Of a DNA stretch of 37,509 nt, positions 1 to 8,370 are shown piece by piece. The notes under the pieces are model-generated. The model searched no databases. It was not told where the DNA came from and saw nothing but the letters and a program-made list of their open reading frames with translations. The position numbers and the translations under genes were made by a program. The stretch covers positions 1-37,509 of the IMG/VR virus record IMGVR_UViG_3300045009_001106; one strand, given 5' to 3'. The stretch comes from a virus. Numbering within the stretch: the stretch's first letter is position 1; the number at the start of each line of letters is the position of its first letter.

Positions 1-621
<621 letters not shown>

Positions 622-669
622 GGGGAGGGCGGGGCAATCGGCCGCGTACCGCACACTTCTCCAAAGAAG

Positions 670-699
670 TTGCCACGGCCCTGAAAACCTCGCTATACT
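670..699 (+). promoter_or_regulatory. Probable sigma70 promoter of the tRNA-Ser gene
   Basis: TTGCCA (670-675) and TATACT (694-699) are separated by 18 bp and lie about 42 bp before the tRNA. Both hexamers are close to consensus. Nothing else needs a promoter here. Confidence 0.65.
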
Positions 700-740
700 C
701 TTAGGCTTACTCGCTAACAACCACAGCGAGCACCGAATTC

Positions 741-828
741 GGAGAGGTGGCAGAGTGGTTGAATGTACCTGACTCGAAATCAGGCGGACGGAAACGTCTC
801 GGGGGTTCGAATCCCCCCCTCTCCTCCA
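741..828 (+). tRNA. tRNA-Ser, anticodon CGA
   Basis: A complete class II tRNA folds by eye. The acceptor stem is GGAGAGG (741-747) with CCTCTCC (818-824). The anticodon stem CCTGA/TCAGG holds loop CTCGAAA (anticodon CGA, reads UCG). There is a long variable arm (GGACGGAAACGTCT) and the T-loop GTTCGAATC. CCA (826-828) is encoded. The discriminator base is T (825), where serine tRNAs usually have G, so the last bases may be phage-derived after integration. The integrase gene begins just beyond and reads toward the tRNA, as in phiCTX, which uses the 3' end of a tRNA-Ser gene. Confidence 0.96.
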
Positions 829-830
829 AA
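801..830. other. Presumed attL at the 3' end of tRNA-Ser
   Basis: The integrase lies 114 bp away with its 3' end facing the tRNA, and all sequence beyond is phage. The T-arm and acceptor 3' strand are the usual crossover region for tRNA-targeting integrases; phiCTX is known to use a tRNA-Ser. The exact core cannot be fixed because no second copy (attR) occurs in the window. Confidence 0.5.
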
Positions 831-856
831 AGAAAAGCCTTTGAAATCAAGGCACT

Positions 857-882
857 AAGCCAGCCACCGAGCTGGCTTTTTT
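857..882 (+). terminator. Rho-independent terminator after tRNA-Ser
   Basis: AAGCCAGC (857-864) pairs with GCTGGCTT (871-878) around loop CACCGA, followed by TTTTTT to 882. It ends the tRNA transcript and also shields the host operon from the int side. Confidence 0.85.
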
Positions 883-941
883 ATTGCCTAAAAGTCCGAA
901 AACGGCATCGTTTCCGCACTATCGTTTCCGCATTTCTGGAT

Positions 942-2048
942 TCAGCGCGTGGGATTCGTGACCTCGCCGCGGCGCCGATAAACCAGCTGCGTGATCTCTT
1001 CCTTCGAATGCCCGAGCAGTTTCGAGGCGGTCGCCAGGTCTTCCACGTCGCTCGCGGCCTTGGCTCGCGTGTCTCGGAACTGGTATTGCCGAATCCGGGC
1101 CGCCAGCACGTCGCGGCCGGCGTCCATCGCAGCGGCGATCGCCGCGTTGCGGGCGTCAGTGAAGCGCTTTCGGAGGGTGCCGCGATTCAGCACCAGACCG
1201 CCGCTGGTCATGAGCAGGTGGGCGCCACGGACCTTGCGAGACCGAATCCGGTCGATGACCTGGCCCAGGAAGTTCCGGGACCCATCGTTGACGAGGCGAA
1301 TCCGCAGCAGCTTGCCGGTCTTGCCCTGTCGCAGCTGGAGCTCCGTGTCAGTGAGGTTGTGGATCGTGAACTTCAGGACGTCGCCGGGCCGCTGGCCGGT
1401 GAGGTAGGCGAGGTCCATCGCATCCTGTAGTTCGGCCACCGCGGCGCCGTACACCGCTGCCCAGACCTCGTCGTCGACGTAGAAGTCCCGCGGCGTCTCC
1501 TTGTTCTTGGAGATGCCGGTTACCGGGTTGGCCTTGTCGGTGTAGCCCCACTCACGGGCCTTCGCCATCACGTGCGACAGCAGCGCAAGCTCACGATTCG
1601 CCGCGACCGGCGCCGGCTTGCCGCCAGGGTCGCGGACCGAGCCGTCAGCGCGCAGTCGTCGCTTCGTCTTGCGGTTGTCGCGATAGGCGGCCACATGGCG
1701 CGGGAGGATGGCGCCGATCGGGGCAGTGCCGAAGTGGGCCCGCAGGTTCTCGATCTCGGCGAGGTTGTTCTCCTGCGTGCGCGCTGCCTTCTTCGGAATC
1801 TCGTCGCGGATGTACTTGTCGAACAGAACGCTCATGGTCCCCGCCTCAGCGGGCACCGGCTTGCTCTCGTACTCGGCCCACTTCCGCTTCGCTGCGACCA
1901 GGTCGGTACCGAGCGGCAGCTCCTTGCGCTTGCCGTCGCTGTCGCGGCCGTCGTAGTAGTAGCCGATCCAGACCTTGCCACTCTTGAGCGTGCGTCGACG
2001 TTCGATCATGCGGGGCGGGAGACGCTTCCCGCTCAGACGCGCTGCCAT
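942..2048 (-). CDS. int: Phage integrase, tyrosine recombinase
   Basis: A 368-aa protein of usual integrase length, catalysing site-specific recombination between attP and the tRNA-Ser attB. The N-terminus (about 1-65) is an Arm-type binding region (VWIGYYYDGRDSDGKRKEL), about 66-165 is the SAM-like core-binding domain, and the rest is catalytic. Catalytic residues: R220 in TGQRPGD, K243 in QGKTGK, R328 in QFRDTR (the usual His of box II is replaced), H347 in LLGHS and nucleophile Y357 in LVYRR. Its ATG overlaps the stop of the upstream DUF4224 gene (ATGA), so the two are translationally coupled and int is the last gene of the leftward early operon. Confidence 0.96.
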   Translation of the reverse strand: MAARLSGKRLPPRMIERRRTLKSGKVWIGYYYDGRDSDGKRKELPLGTDLVAAKRKWAEYESKPVPAEAGTMSVLFDKYIRDEIPKKAARTQENNLAEIENLRAHFGTAPIGAILPRHVAAYRDNRKTKRRLRADGSVRDPGGKPAPVAANRELALLSHVMAKAREWGYTDKANPVTGISKNKETPRDFYVDDEVWAAVYGAAVAELQDAMDLAYLTGQRPGDVLKFTIHNLTDTELQLRQGKTGKLLRIRLVNDGSRNFLGQVIDRIRSRKVRGAHLLMTSGGLVLNRGTLRKRFTDARNAAIAAAMDAGRDVLAARIRQYQFRDTRAKAASDVEDLATASKLLGHSKEEITQLVYRRRGEVTNPTR

Positions 2049-2290
2049 CAGAAGGACGGCTCCCAGGCCTCTTCGCGGAGCATCGTCTTAGCTTCGATGC
2101 CGGACAGCTTCAGGTTCGCGTAAAGCCGGCCCACGATGGGGTCGCCGCTGCGGTTGGTGGTGAAGTGCCAGCGGTTCTTCTTCAGCCATTCGATCTGCAG
2201 ATCGCGGCGCGCGGCGCCTGTGATCTTCGCCAGGGCGTCGGCGGTCAGGGTCTCGTCGCCCGTCTCGGGCAGGTTGAACAGGGTGGTCAT
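2048..2290 (-). CDS. DUF4224-type small protein, possible excisionase/accessory of int
   Basis: 80 aa, starting at an ATG preceded by GAGGAAC on the minus strand; a longer reading upstream overlaps other genes and is rejected. The core (about 20-55) reads KITGAARRDLQIEWLKKNRW then GDPIVGR, the pattern of DUF4224 proteins, which often sit directly before phage integrases. Its last bases overlap the int start. A role as directionality factor (Cox/Xis-like) is inferred from position, small size and the winged-helix-like motif only. Confidence 0.7.
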   Translation of the reverse strand: MTTLFNLPETGDETLTADALAKITGAARRDLQIEWLKKNRWHFTTNRSGDPIVGRLYANLKLSGIEAKTMLREEAWEPSF

Positions 2291-2399
2291 GGTGGCGTTC
2301 CTCAGACGTCGGGAGGCACGTGGGGCGTAACTGTAGCGGTGGGGGGGCAGGTCTTGCCAAGGGCCGTGCGGTATCGTGATGGCGATGAAAGGGGGCAAC

Positions 2400-2600
2400 A
2401 TGGACGACGACGACTGGGCTGCATCGGTGGATGCCGAGCAGCTGGATTCGGGGAAGTGGGCGGCGCTGGTCGTGCTGACCCCGCCGGCGGCCTCCGGCCT
2501 GGGTCGGATCCGCACTGCGCTGCCGGGTGAGTACGGCAGCCGCGACCTGGCCGAGACCGCGGCGCGGGCCGCGATCGCTGCCGAGGCGCGGGGCGAGTGA
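2400..2600 (+). CDS. Small acidic protein of unknown function, antisense to the early operon
   Basis: 66 aa, MDDDDWAASVDAEQL onward, with WAALVVLTPPAASGLGRIRTAL in the middle and an Ala-rich C-terminal helix. The chosen ATG (2400) has GAAAGGGGG 4-12 bp upstream; in-frame ATGs further up lack a better site. It is the only rightward gene within the leftward early block and lies between the DUF4224 gene and a membrane-protein gene. No family recognised. GC-rich third positions and the good ribosome site favour a real gene. Confidence 0.55.
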   Translation: MDDDDWAASVDAEQLDSGKWAALVVLTPPAASGLGRIRTALPGEYGSRDLAETAARAAIAAEARGE

Positions 2601-2610
2601 AGGGCGCGCA

Positions 2611-2757
2611 TCATCGTTTCGGCGCGCGCCGGTAGGCCTTGAACTCGTCGTAGGCCCAGGACATCACGATGATCGGGCCGACGATGACGGCCGCCGCGGC
2701 CATGGCCACGATGAAGCAGCCGGCGAACATGTTGGCGGGGATGTCGGAGCGCTTCAT
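2611..2757 (-). CDS. Small single-span membrane protein
   Basis: 48 aa. MKRSDIPANMFAG is followed by a hydrophobic span (about residues 11-34, rich in Ala, Val, Ile) and a basic tail YRRAPKR, suggesting one transmembrane helix with the C-terminus cytoplasmic. The ATG overlaps the stop of the upstream gene (ATGA), so it belongs to the early operon. No function can be assigned. Confidence 0.55.
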   Translation of the reverse strand: MKRSDIPANMFAGCFIVAMAAAAVIVGPIIVMSWAYDEFKAYRRAPKR

Positions 2758-2975
2758 GGTCCGCCTCTCTGCGACAGCGCAGCGTCCAGCGCGACGGCAG
2801 CGGCGTCGATGGCCTTGCCGCACTCATCGCCGTGACCGTTCTCGTAGCCGGCCCAGAGCGCGGTATCGCAACCGTCGCAGGCGGTGGACAGCGCTTCGAG
2901 CATCTGTCGAGCGGCGGCACGCAAGGCCATCAGGTCGCCGCGCGAGGGAGCGCGGCGCTTGTTGTTCTTGGACAC
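2754..2975 (-). CDS. Small protein with CxxC motif, unknown function
   Basis: 73 aa with GTG start (2973-2975) preceded by GGGAGAG on the minus strand. Basic N-terminus (SKNNKRRAP), then a helical region and CDGCD...GHGDECG, which could bind a metal. Overlaps the next gene by ATGA and follows the StbB-like gene by 19 bp. Not recognised. Confidence 0.6.
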   Translation of the reverse strand: MSKNNKRRAPSRGDLMALRAAARQMLEALSTACDGCDTALWAGYENGHGDECGKAIDAAAVALDAALSQRGGP

Positions 2976-2994
2976 GTTCTCTCCCTCGGGTCCC

Positions 2995-3699
2995 TTATGC
3001 CTGCGCCAGGCCGGCCCAGACCAGGTCCAGCTCGTCCTGAGCGGACTCCGCCATGCCCAGGGTTGCGATCGCGCGCACCACGGCCAGGCGCTCCTCAGGC
3101 GATTTCGCGGTCTTGCGGGCCAGCTCGAGCTGGCCGAAGTCCTGCATCACGACCTCTGCGATCGTCTGACCCGACGCTGCCAGGCGGCCATAGACCTCGC
3201 TATCGCTGATGTGGCCAGGCACCACGCTTCCGCGCTTCGTGTCCGCCAGGTAGGCCAGCAGCGGGGCGAAGGCCGTCGAGGTGGTCTCGGTCGCCTCGAG
3301 GCCGTTCAGGATGACCTTCACCTTGTCGGACGGCACCCCGATCTGGGACAGCGCGTCGAGGGTGGCGATCGCGTCGCGGATCTGTTTGGCACCTGGCATC
3401 ACGGGGACCACGAAGGCGTCGAAGAGGTGATGGGAACGCCGGGTCTGGGCCAGACGCTGCAGCCAGTCCTCGACGTTGCTGGCGCCGACGTCGACGACGA
3501 CCCCGTTGTCGCTGATCGCGACCACGTCGAGCAGCTCGGTGAACTGGCGACCGCGCAGGGTGACGTCCTCCTTGCCGTCTGCGTTGATGCTTTCCACCGA
3601 GGCCAGCAGCGCACCAGGGATGCGCGGCGCGAAGAGGTTGCGGGCCAGGGTGGTCTTGCCGGCGTTGCCCGAGTAGGAGAGCAGGACGATGTTCTTCAT
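2995..3699 (-). CDS. StbB-family ParA-like ATPase
   Basis: 234 aa beginning MKNIVLLSYSGNAGKTTLAR. A P-loop (SGNAGKTT, residues 9-16) is followed by LFAPRIPGALLASVESINAD, closely resembling the N-terminus of StbB of plasmid R388 as I recall it. The mid-region DNGVVVDVGASNVEDWLQ is the expected Walker B-like region. StbB proteins are cytoplasmic P-loop ATPases of plasmid stability/conjugation operons. It follows the StbC-like gene by 5 bp, as in a two-gene stb operon. A stability function in a P2-type phage is unexpected: it may serve maintenance of an extrachromosomal form, or a phage process that reuses the fold. Confidence 0.8.
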   Translation of the reverse strand: MKNIVLLSYSGNAGKTTLARNLFAPRIPGALLASVESINADGKEDVTLRGRQFTELLDVVAISDNGVVVDVGASNVEDWLQRLAQTRRSHHLFDAFVVPVMPGAKQIRDAIATLDALSQIGVPSDKVKVILNGLEATETTSTAFAPLLAYLADTKRGSVVPGHISDSEVYGRLAASGQTIAEVVMQDFGQLELARKTAKSPEERLAVVRAIATLGMAESAQDELDLVWAGLAQA

Positions 3700-3704
3700 G
3701 GTGG

Positions 3705-4139
3705 TCAGGTCTTTCGATTGGGCTTGCTGGACAGCAGTCGCGTCAGCAGTGGGTTGTGGATCTTGTTGAGGTACCGGTCGCCCACGGCCTGGGCGCGATC
3801 CTTGAGGGTTGCGTCGGGCCCGGGTTGGGGATCGGCGCTTGGGTTCGTCGATGTCGTCCATGGCTGCTTTGCGGTTGCCTCTCCTTGCTTGTGGCTCGGC
3901 GGCGTGTCGCCGCTCGGTTGCCGGTTGATAGCCGGCGTCAACGCCGGTTCGGATGCCAGGGCCTTGGTCACGGCCTGGCGGGACACCTGGACGCCTTGGG
4001 CGGCCAACCAGGTGCGAATCTCTTGATGCGTGTAGCCAGCGTCGGAGAGCTGCTGCATCGCCTTCCGGTGCGGCGCGAGCGGTCCGCGCTTCGCCGGCGG
4101 GTTGCTTGCCATCCAGTCGTCGAGGGATGTCTCGGTCAT
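3705..4139 (-). CDS. StbC-like DNA-binding protein
   Basis: 144 aa. The N-terminal half carries a helix-turn-helix-like segment (about 25-62: HRKAMQQLSDAGYTHQEI, then WLAAQGVQVSRQAVTKAL), typical of StbC-like proteins that recognise DNA. The second half is low-complexity (Pro, Thr, Gln, Ser) and basic. It sits immediately before the StbB-like gene in the same operon. Likely an adapter or repressor for the ATPase; the target sequence is unknown. Assignment to StbC rests on neighbour and motif rather than full-length similarity. Confidence 0.65.
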   Translation of the reverse strand: MTETSLDDWMASNPPAKRGPLAPHRKAMQQLSDAGYTHQEIRTWLAAQGVQVSRQAVTKALASEPALTPAINRQPSGDTPPSHKQGEATAKQPWTTSTNPSADPQPGPDATLKDRAQAVGDRYLNKIHNPLLTRLLSSKPNRKT

Positions 4140-4149
4140 GGGCTCTCCT

Positions 4150-4446
4150 TCAGTCGTCGCGGTCAGCCGCGGCGGCGCGCTTTCGGTCTACGGCTTGCGC
4201 TCCCTCGCTTCGGTGGGGGTAGGGCCGGCGCGTCAGCGTTTGAGCCTTGGCGGCCCTTTCTGCTGTCTTGGCGGCGGCTCTGAGGTCGGTACCAGCGGCA
4301 ATGCGGAGCAGTCGCGAGATCAAGGGGTCGTTCATTGCCTCGAGAAAGTCGACCGGCCAGTGGTCTCGCCCGGGACGCATCCGGGTCCAGGCAGCACGGA
4401 GCTGGTCCTCGCGGAGTTCTGCGTGGGAGATGAAGAGGAGGCTCAT
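4150..4446 (-). CDS. Early operon protein, unknown function
   Basis: 98 aa starting MSLLFISHAELREDQL. Central DFLEAMNDPLISRLLRIAAG resembles the 'hNPLISRLL' segment also present near the C-terminus of the neighbouring StbC-like protein (NPLLTRLLSS), perhaps a shared short interaction motif. The C-terminus is basic and disordered. Start overlaps the stop of the preceding gene by ATGA. Confidence 0.6.
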   Translation of the reverse strand: MSLLFISHAELREDQLRAAWTRMRPGRDHWPVDFLEAMNDPLISRLLRIAAGTDLRAAAKTAERAAKAQTLTRRPYPHRSEGAQAVDRKRAAAADRDD

Positions 4447-4643
4447 CGCTGGGCTCCTTCTGAGCTGCTCGAAGCAGCAGCGCGCGCCGCGTCGACCAGG
4501 GCCTTGGCCAAAGCCGTGCCGAAGGTCCGGTTCAGCCGATCCGACTCCTCGGTCGCGATCCGCCGGCGCTCGAGCTCGAAGGTCAGGCGGACGTCAGTCG
4601 CGTACCACGGCGTGTAGGGCTTGCTGAGCTGGGGTTTGACCAT
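4443..4643 (-). CDS. Early operon protein, unknown function
   Basis: 66 aa from MVKPQLSKPYTPWYATDVRL to a Ser/Ala-rich tail. The ATG at 4643 is preferred to an upstream in-frame ATG that would overlap the neighbouring gene. Mostly helical and charged, no recognised domain. Coupled to the next gene by ATGA. Confidence 0.55.
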   Translation of the reverse strand: MVKPQLSKPYTPWYATDVRLTFELERRRIATEESDRLNRTFGTALAKALVDAARAAASSSSEGAQR

Positions 4644-4650
4644 GGCGACC

Positions 4651-4824
4651 TCAGGCGGCGGGACGAACGCGAAGGCGCACCAGGTCGTCACCCAACAGGC
4701 GGGCTGCGATCGCGGCGGCGCTGCAGCTGCAGCTCGTGACGATGACCAGGCGTCCACGCTGACCCGAGGACAGCTGGTACCGGGCGCGATAGCGGCGCGG
4801 ACGGTTCTTCTCGTGGTTCTGCAT
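4651..4824 (-). CDS. Small basic protein, unknown function
   Basis: 57 aa, MQNHEKNRPRRYRARYQL onward, strongly basic, ending VRLRVRPAA. A strong ribosome site (GGGAGGAAG) lies directly before the ATG. It follows the primase gene by 14 bp. Contains VTSCSCSAAAIAARLLG, resembling the small phage proteins that modify residue-by-residue uptake of long names such as Icd-like inhibitors, but not enough to name it. Confidence 0.5.
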   Translation of the reverse strand: MQNHEKNRPRRYRARYQLSSGQRGRLVIVTSCSCSAAAIAARLLGDDLVRLRVRPAA

Positions 4825-4838
4825 CTCTTCCTCCCTGT

Positions 4839-7571
4839 TCAAGCCCTGGCGGCCTTGTTGCGCTCGAAGGTCCAGCAATGCACGGCGACGGAGCGGACGT
4901 CGCGCTGCTCCTCGAGCTGGCCCCGGATGGCGCTGTTGACGTTCTTGATGTCCTTGAAGCGATGCAGCCGGCTGGTCTTCAGCACCTTCTTCAGGTCGCC
5001 GATCGACGGCACCTGCTGGTTGCGCTCGCGGGCAACCTGGATGAAGTGGTTGAGGTTGATCGCGATCTCCTCGTCGGGCTTGCGTGAGTGGTTCAGCGGC
5101 GCGCTGCCGCCGTCGAGGTACTCGTAGGCTTCCCAGAACTCCTGTACCAGCGGGTGGTCGCTGTTGATTGCCTGCTGGCGCTCAGTCGCCATGACCACGA
5201 TCTGCTCCTGCAGCGCCTGGTACTGCTCGTCGCTCAGCGGAACCACATGCCGCAGTGCGTCCGAGAGCGCGAGGAGCTGGGCGTGGTTCTTGGCGATACG
5301 CGTGCTGCGCACCTGCGGGTGCTCCAGCAGTGCGGCTTCGTGCTGCGACGTCCTGTCGGCGATCGTCTTCAGGATCTGCTCCTCGCGCTGCGCCGCGAGC
5401 AAGATGAAGCCGCTGACGTCCTCCACAGGCATCCCTTCAAGCGCAGTCGCGTCCTGGCGCGTCTTTGGCGTCTGGCGGGACTTGTCGAAGGTCAGGTGGA
5501 CGATCCGCTGCAGGATCGGGTCCGAGGCGTTGACTTCGTTGTTCTGGCTGATGACGATCGCGCCCCGGAACGGCGGCTCATACGTCTCGTTGCCGCCTGT
5601 CGCCATGCCGCGCGCGCGCACGCTGCGACCGTTGAAGGCGGTCTTGAGCTCGTCCCAGTCGAACGACTTCACGTGCGGCCCCTTCTCGCTTCCTAGGCGC
5701 TCGCGGTCGGACTCGATCAGCACGACGGGAAGGTTGCTCACCTGGGCGAAGTTCCGGGCACGTGCGGCCAGCGAGGACTTGCTGGGGTCGAAGCCCTCAT
5801 AGTCGCGACGGCCGCAGAGCTTCCACAGGAACTCGATCAGCGTGGACTTGCCGGCGCCGGCCTCGCCGACGATCTCCAGGAACGGGAAGGACTTCTGCGT
5901 GGCGCGTATCTGTTCGGCGAACAAGGCGCCGAGCCAGAAGGTGAGGGCGGCCAGGCCCTTGGCGCCGAAGCAGTTCCAGAGCAACCCGAGCCAGTCCGCG
6001 TTGTACTCGGCCAGGTCGCGGTTGATCGTGAGCTGGACGGACTGGTTGAGCGACTTCAACGACAGGTTGCCCATGTCGAAGTAGTCCTCGGCGTTGATCT
6101 CGTACTGGCGGCCAGCCTTCACGGCGGTGTCACCCAGGACGAAGGCCGCGTGCTCCCGCGAGTAGCCGATGAAGTCGATCGTCTCGACGCGCTGGATGTT
6201 GTAGAGCTGGCGCTCCATCATCCGCTCGAGCATCTGGCTCGTGCCGGTAAAGACCGCGCCAGGCGCGAGATGCAGCAGTCGCTTCTTGAACTCCGCCGCC
6301 GCGCTCAGGTGCGAGCTGGTGAAGGTGTTCTTCACCGCTGGCGCGTCGTGCGGGAAGTCGACGCGGAAGTAGTACCAGCTCTCGTCCGTGAGCGCGTTGC
6401 GCTGGTAGTAGAGCGGCGCGGGAAGGCAATTGGCGATCGGGCGAATGTTGTGCGCCTTCTTCAGCGCCTCCTCGCGGATCTCGTCCTCGTCCAGGCGGCC
6501 CTCGTTGCCCTCCTCGAGGGCGCGCAGGGCCCGATCGAAGGCTTCCAGATCCAGCTTGAACCAGTACAGGCGCTTGCGGTACGCGACGTCGAACTCGGTC
6601 TTCTGGCCGCCGGAATGGCGGTAGATCTCCAGCGCCTTCTCACCAGCGGAAGGGGCGATGAGAAGCGCACCGTGGTGGCGGTACTCCTTGAAGTCCTCGG
6701 GCTTGAGGCGATCACGCAGAAGCAAGTCATTCCAGTCCACCTTGCCCCGCGCGGGCTGGGGGATCTGCGCCGCCTCGCACGCCCAGCCGTCCTTTCGAGC
6801 GCGCTCGACGTGCTTGAGGGTGAAGGACTGCCCGGCCTTGTCGCCATCGAGGCCGAAGACGAGGCGGGGGAAGGGGCGGCCAGCCGCAAGGCAGTCCAGC
6901 CTCAGCTTCTCCAGCGCCTGATCGGGATAGTTGTTGCAGCTCAGCAGGGCCGTCGCGTTGACGCCGGCATGGCCGAGCGCGATCGAGTCGAAGATGCCCT
7001 CGACCATCCACAGCTCCTCGGCTTCCGAGGGCGTGAAGCTCGGAGGACACCACCAGGTGCCCTGGTAGCTCATGCCTGGCTTGAACATGGCCTTCTTCTT
7101 GCCGAAGCGGGCCGTGCGGTCGATCAGACGTTCCCAGTGGCCGGTACCCACTGCGAAGCGAACTGTCGCGCTGCCGGCGCCCTTGCCGTTGTCGGCCTGG
7201 CGGTCGAAGTGGGTCTCCTCGGAGTACCAGCCCTTGATGAACGCCAGGTCGAAGCCGCGCGCCTGCTGCAGGTACAGATCGGCAGCGGCGTTCGGGTTGG
7301 CGGCCTTCAGCGGCTCGGCGCGCTTGCTCCAGTCTTCGAAGAGGAACGGGTAGAGATCCTTGACGTGGGCCTCGTAGCCGCAGTTGTTGAGGCGACCGCA
7401 ACGGACGATCCAGGGCTTGTCCTCACTGACATACAGCTCCTTCTTCCTGCATGACGGGCACTCTCCCTGCCGCAGCCAACCATTCTTCGTCGTCTTGAAG
7501 CGGAACTCGCCGAGCTCTTGCAGCACCTCGCGACGCAGTTCCTGCTGACGCTTCTCCAACTCGTGATTCAC
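4839..7571 (-). CDS. Phage DNA primase-helicase (zinc finger, TOPRIM, P-loop ATPase)
   Basis: 910 aa with GTG start (7569-7571) overlapping the upstream stop as GTGA. The zinc-binding region has C38, C41, C58 and C64. The TOPRIM domain has E191 (VEGIFDS) and D242-x-D244 (LDGDKAG). The helicase domain has Walker A GEAGAGKST (569-577), then LPVVLIESD and the sensor-like GAIVISQNN. It primes and unwinds phage DNA. It occupies the position where P2 has the rolling-circle endonuclease gene A, and no such endonuclease is seen. Replication is therefore likely theta-like or host-assisted rather than P2 rolling circle. Fourth of the upstream group in a leftward operon. Confidence 0.92.
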   Translation of the reverse strand: MNHELEKRQQELRREVLQELGEFRFKTTKNGWLRQGECPSCRKKELYVSEDKPWIVRCGRLNNCGYEAHVKDLYPFLFEDWSKRAEPLKAANPNAAADLYLQQARGFDLAFIKGWYSEETHFDRQADNGKGAGSATVRFAVGTGHWERLIDRTARFGKKKAMFKPGMSYQGTWWCPPSFTPSEAEELWMVEGIFDSIALGHAGVNATALLSCNNYPDQALEKLRLDCLAAGRPFPRLVFGLDGDKAGQSFTLKHVERARKDGWACEAAQIPQPARGKVDWNDLLLRDRLKPEDFKEYRHHGALLIAPSAGEKALEIYRHSGGQKTEFDVAYRKRLYWFKLDLEAFDRALRALEEGNEGRLDEDEIREEALKKAHNIRPIANCLPAPLYYQRNALTDESWYYFRVDFPHDAPAVKNTFTSSHLSAAAEFKKRLLHLAPGAVFTGTSQMLERMMERQLYNIQRVETIDFIGYSREHAAFVLGDTAVKAGRQYEINAEDYFDMGNLSLKSLNQSVQLTINRDLAEYNADWLGLLWNCFGAKGLAALTFWLGALFAEQIRATQKSFPFLEIVGEAGAGKSTLIEFLWKLCGRRDYEGFDPSKSSLAARARNFAQVSNLPVVLIESDRERLGSEKGPHVKSFDWDELKTAFNGRSVRARGMATGGNETYEPPFRGAIVISQNNEVNASDPILQRIVHLTFDKSRQTPKTRQDATALEGMPVEDVSGFILLAAQREEQILKTIADRTSQHEAALLEHPQVRSTRIAKNHAQLLALSDALRHVVPLSDEQYQALQEQIVVMATERQQAINSDHPLVQEFWEAYEYLDGGSAPLNHSRKPDEEIAINLNHFIQVARERNQQVPSIGDLKKVLKTSRLHRFKDIKNVNSAIRGQLEEQRDVRSVAVHCWTFERNKAARA

Positions 7572-7936
7572 GCGGCGCCTTTCAGTTGGTAGACGCACAC
7601 GCAGAGGCGCAGGGCCCCCTTAGTCAGCGCGACCAGGCTGACACCGAGGAAGTTCTCGCGCGATGCCTCGACGTAGCCCAGTGCGATCAGCTCGGCGTGG
7701 AAGCGGTTGGCGTCGTCGCGGCACGCGAGGTGAATCGAAAGCGAGGCCGGAAACGGGATCCAGAGGATCTGCTCGGGTTGCGGAGCGATCTGGCGCTGCT
7801 CCAGCGCAGGCAGGTCGAGCTCGAACAGCTCCAGGCTTCGCCGCATTGCTCGCAGATCGCGGATGCGAGCGGCATAGGCGTTCGACGCGTCGAGAACGGC
7901 TCGGGAGTACAGCCGCTGCTTCGGGTCGCTGTTCAT
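7568..7936 (-). CDS. Early operon protein, unknown function
   Basis: 122 aa, MNSDPKQRLYSRAVLDASNAY onward. The middle (IAPQPEQILWIPFPASLSIHLACRDDANRF) suggests a small mixed alpha/beta domain; the C-terminus is hydrophobic (RLCVCVYQLK). A GAAAGG ribosome site precedes the ATG. It is translationally coupled to the primase gene (TGA/GTG overlap), so it may be a replication accessory. Confidence 0.65.
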   Translation of the reverse strand: MNSDPKQRLYSRAVLDASNAYAARIRDLRAMRRSLELFELDLPALEQRQIAPQPEQILWIPFPASLSIHLACRDDANRFHAELIALGYVEASRENFLGVSLVALTKGALRLCVCVYQLKGAA

Positions 7937-8046
7937 CGGGGAAGACCTTTCAGGATGAGCGCTGCCCGCGGTGCCTCCAAACAGGCATCGCTAGGCGGGG
8001 ATTCGTAGGGATAAGGGGTAGGGCTAGCTACCCGGGGACACGTGGA

Positions 8047-8370
8047 TCAGGGGCCGTGCGCGGCGCCTTCGAAGAGATCCAGGTTTCGCGCCGGAGCGTC
8101 CGCCTCGCGGACGGTCGATACCGGCGCGACGTCGAGCTGCACCGTGAGCAGGCGTCGCTCGACGTGCGGGCTGAGGGGAATGTTCACCTGTGGGTTCGGC
8201 ATGGCGCTGGGCGACAGCGTGCGCATGACCTCCAAGCCGGCAACGTAGGTGTGACCGCAGAGCACGTTCGTGCATTGGTAGGTCACCTCTCGCATCGTCA
8301 CCGTCATCTCACGGCTCTTCACCGCTCGGGCGCGGGAAGTGCAGTGCGGGCACTTGATCGTCACTCTCAT
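8047..8370 (-). CDS. ogr: Ogr/Delta-type zinc-finger activator of late transcription
   Basis: 107 aa. The first 50 residues carry C7-x2-C10 and C33-x4-C38 (KCPHC ... YQCTNVLCGH), the Ogr/Delta zinc-finger pattern, followed by the YVAGLEV segment matching P2 Ogr. Family members activate phage late promoters by binding a dyad near -55 and contacting RNA polymerase alpha. The start is ATG at 8370, overlapping the stop of the upstream gene. Longer than P2 Ogr (72 aa) through a 50-residue non-conserved tail. In P2 ogr lies beyond D at the att end; here it is inside the early operon. Confidence 0.9.
   Translation of the reverse strand: MRVTIKCPHCTSRARAVKSREMTVTMREVTYQCTNVLCGHTYVAGLEVMRTLSPSAMPNPQVNIPLSPHVERRLLTVQLDVAPVSTVREADAPARNLDLFEGAAHGP

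Noticed and set aside
747-1430. 227-aa ORF across tRNA-Ser
   Set aside because: Starts inside a well-folded tRNA and overlaps int on the opposite strand.
6150-7454. 434-aa + ORF opposite the primase
   Set aside because: Shadow of a protein with zinc, TOPRIM and Walker motifs on the minus strand.
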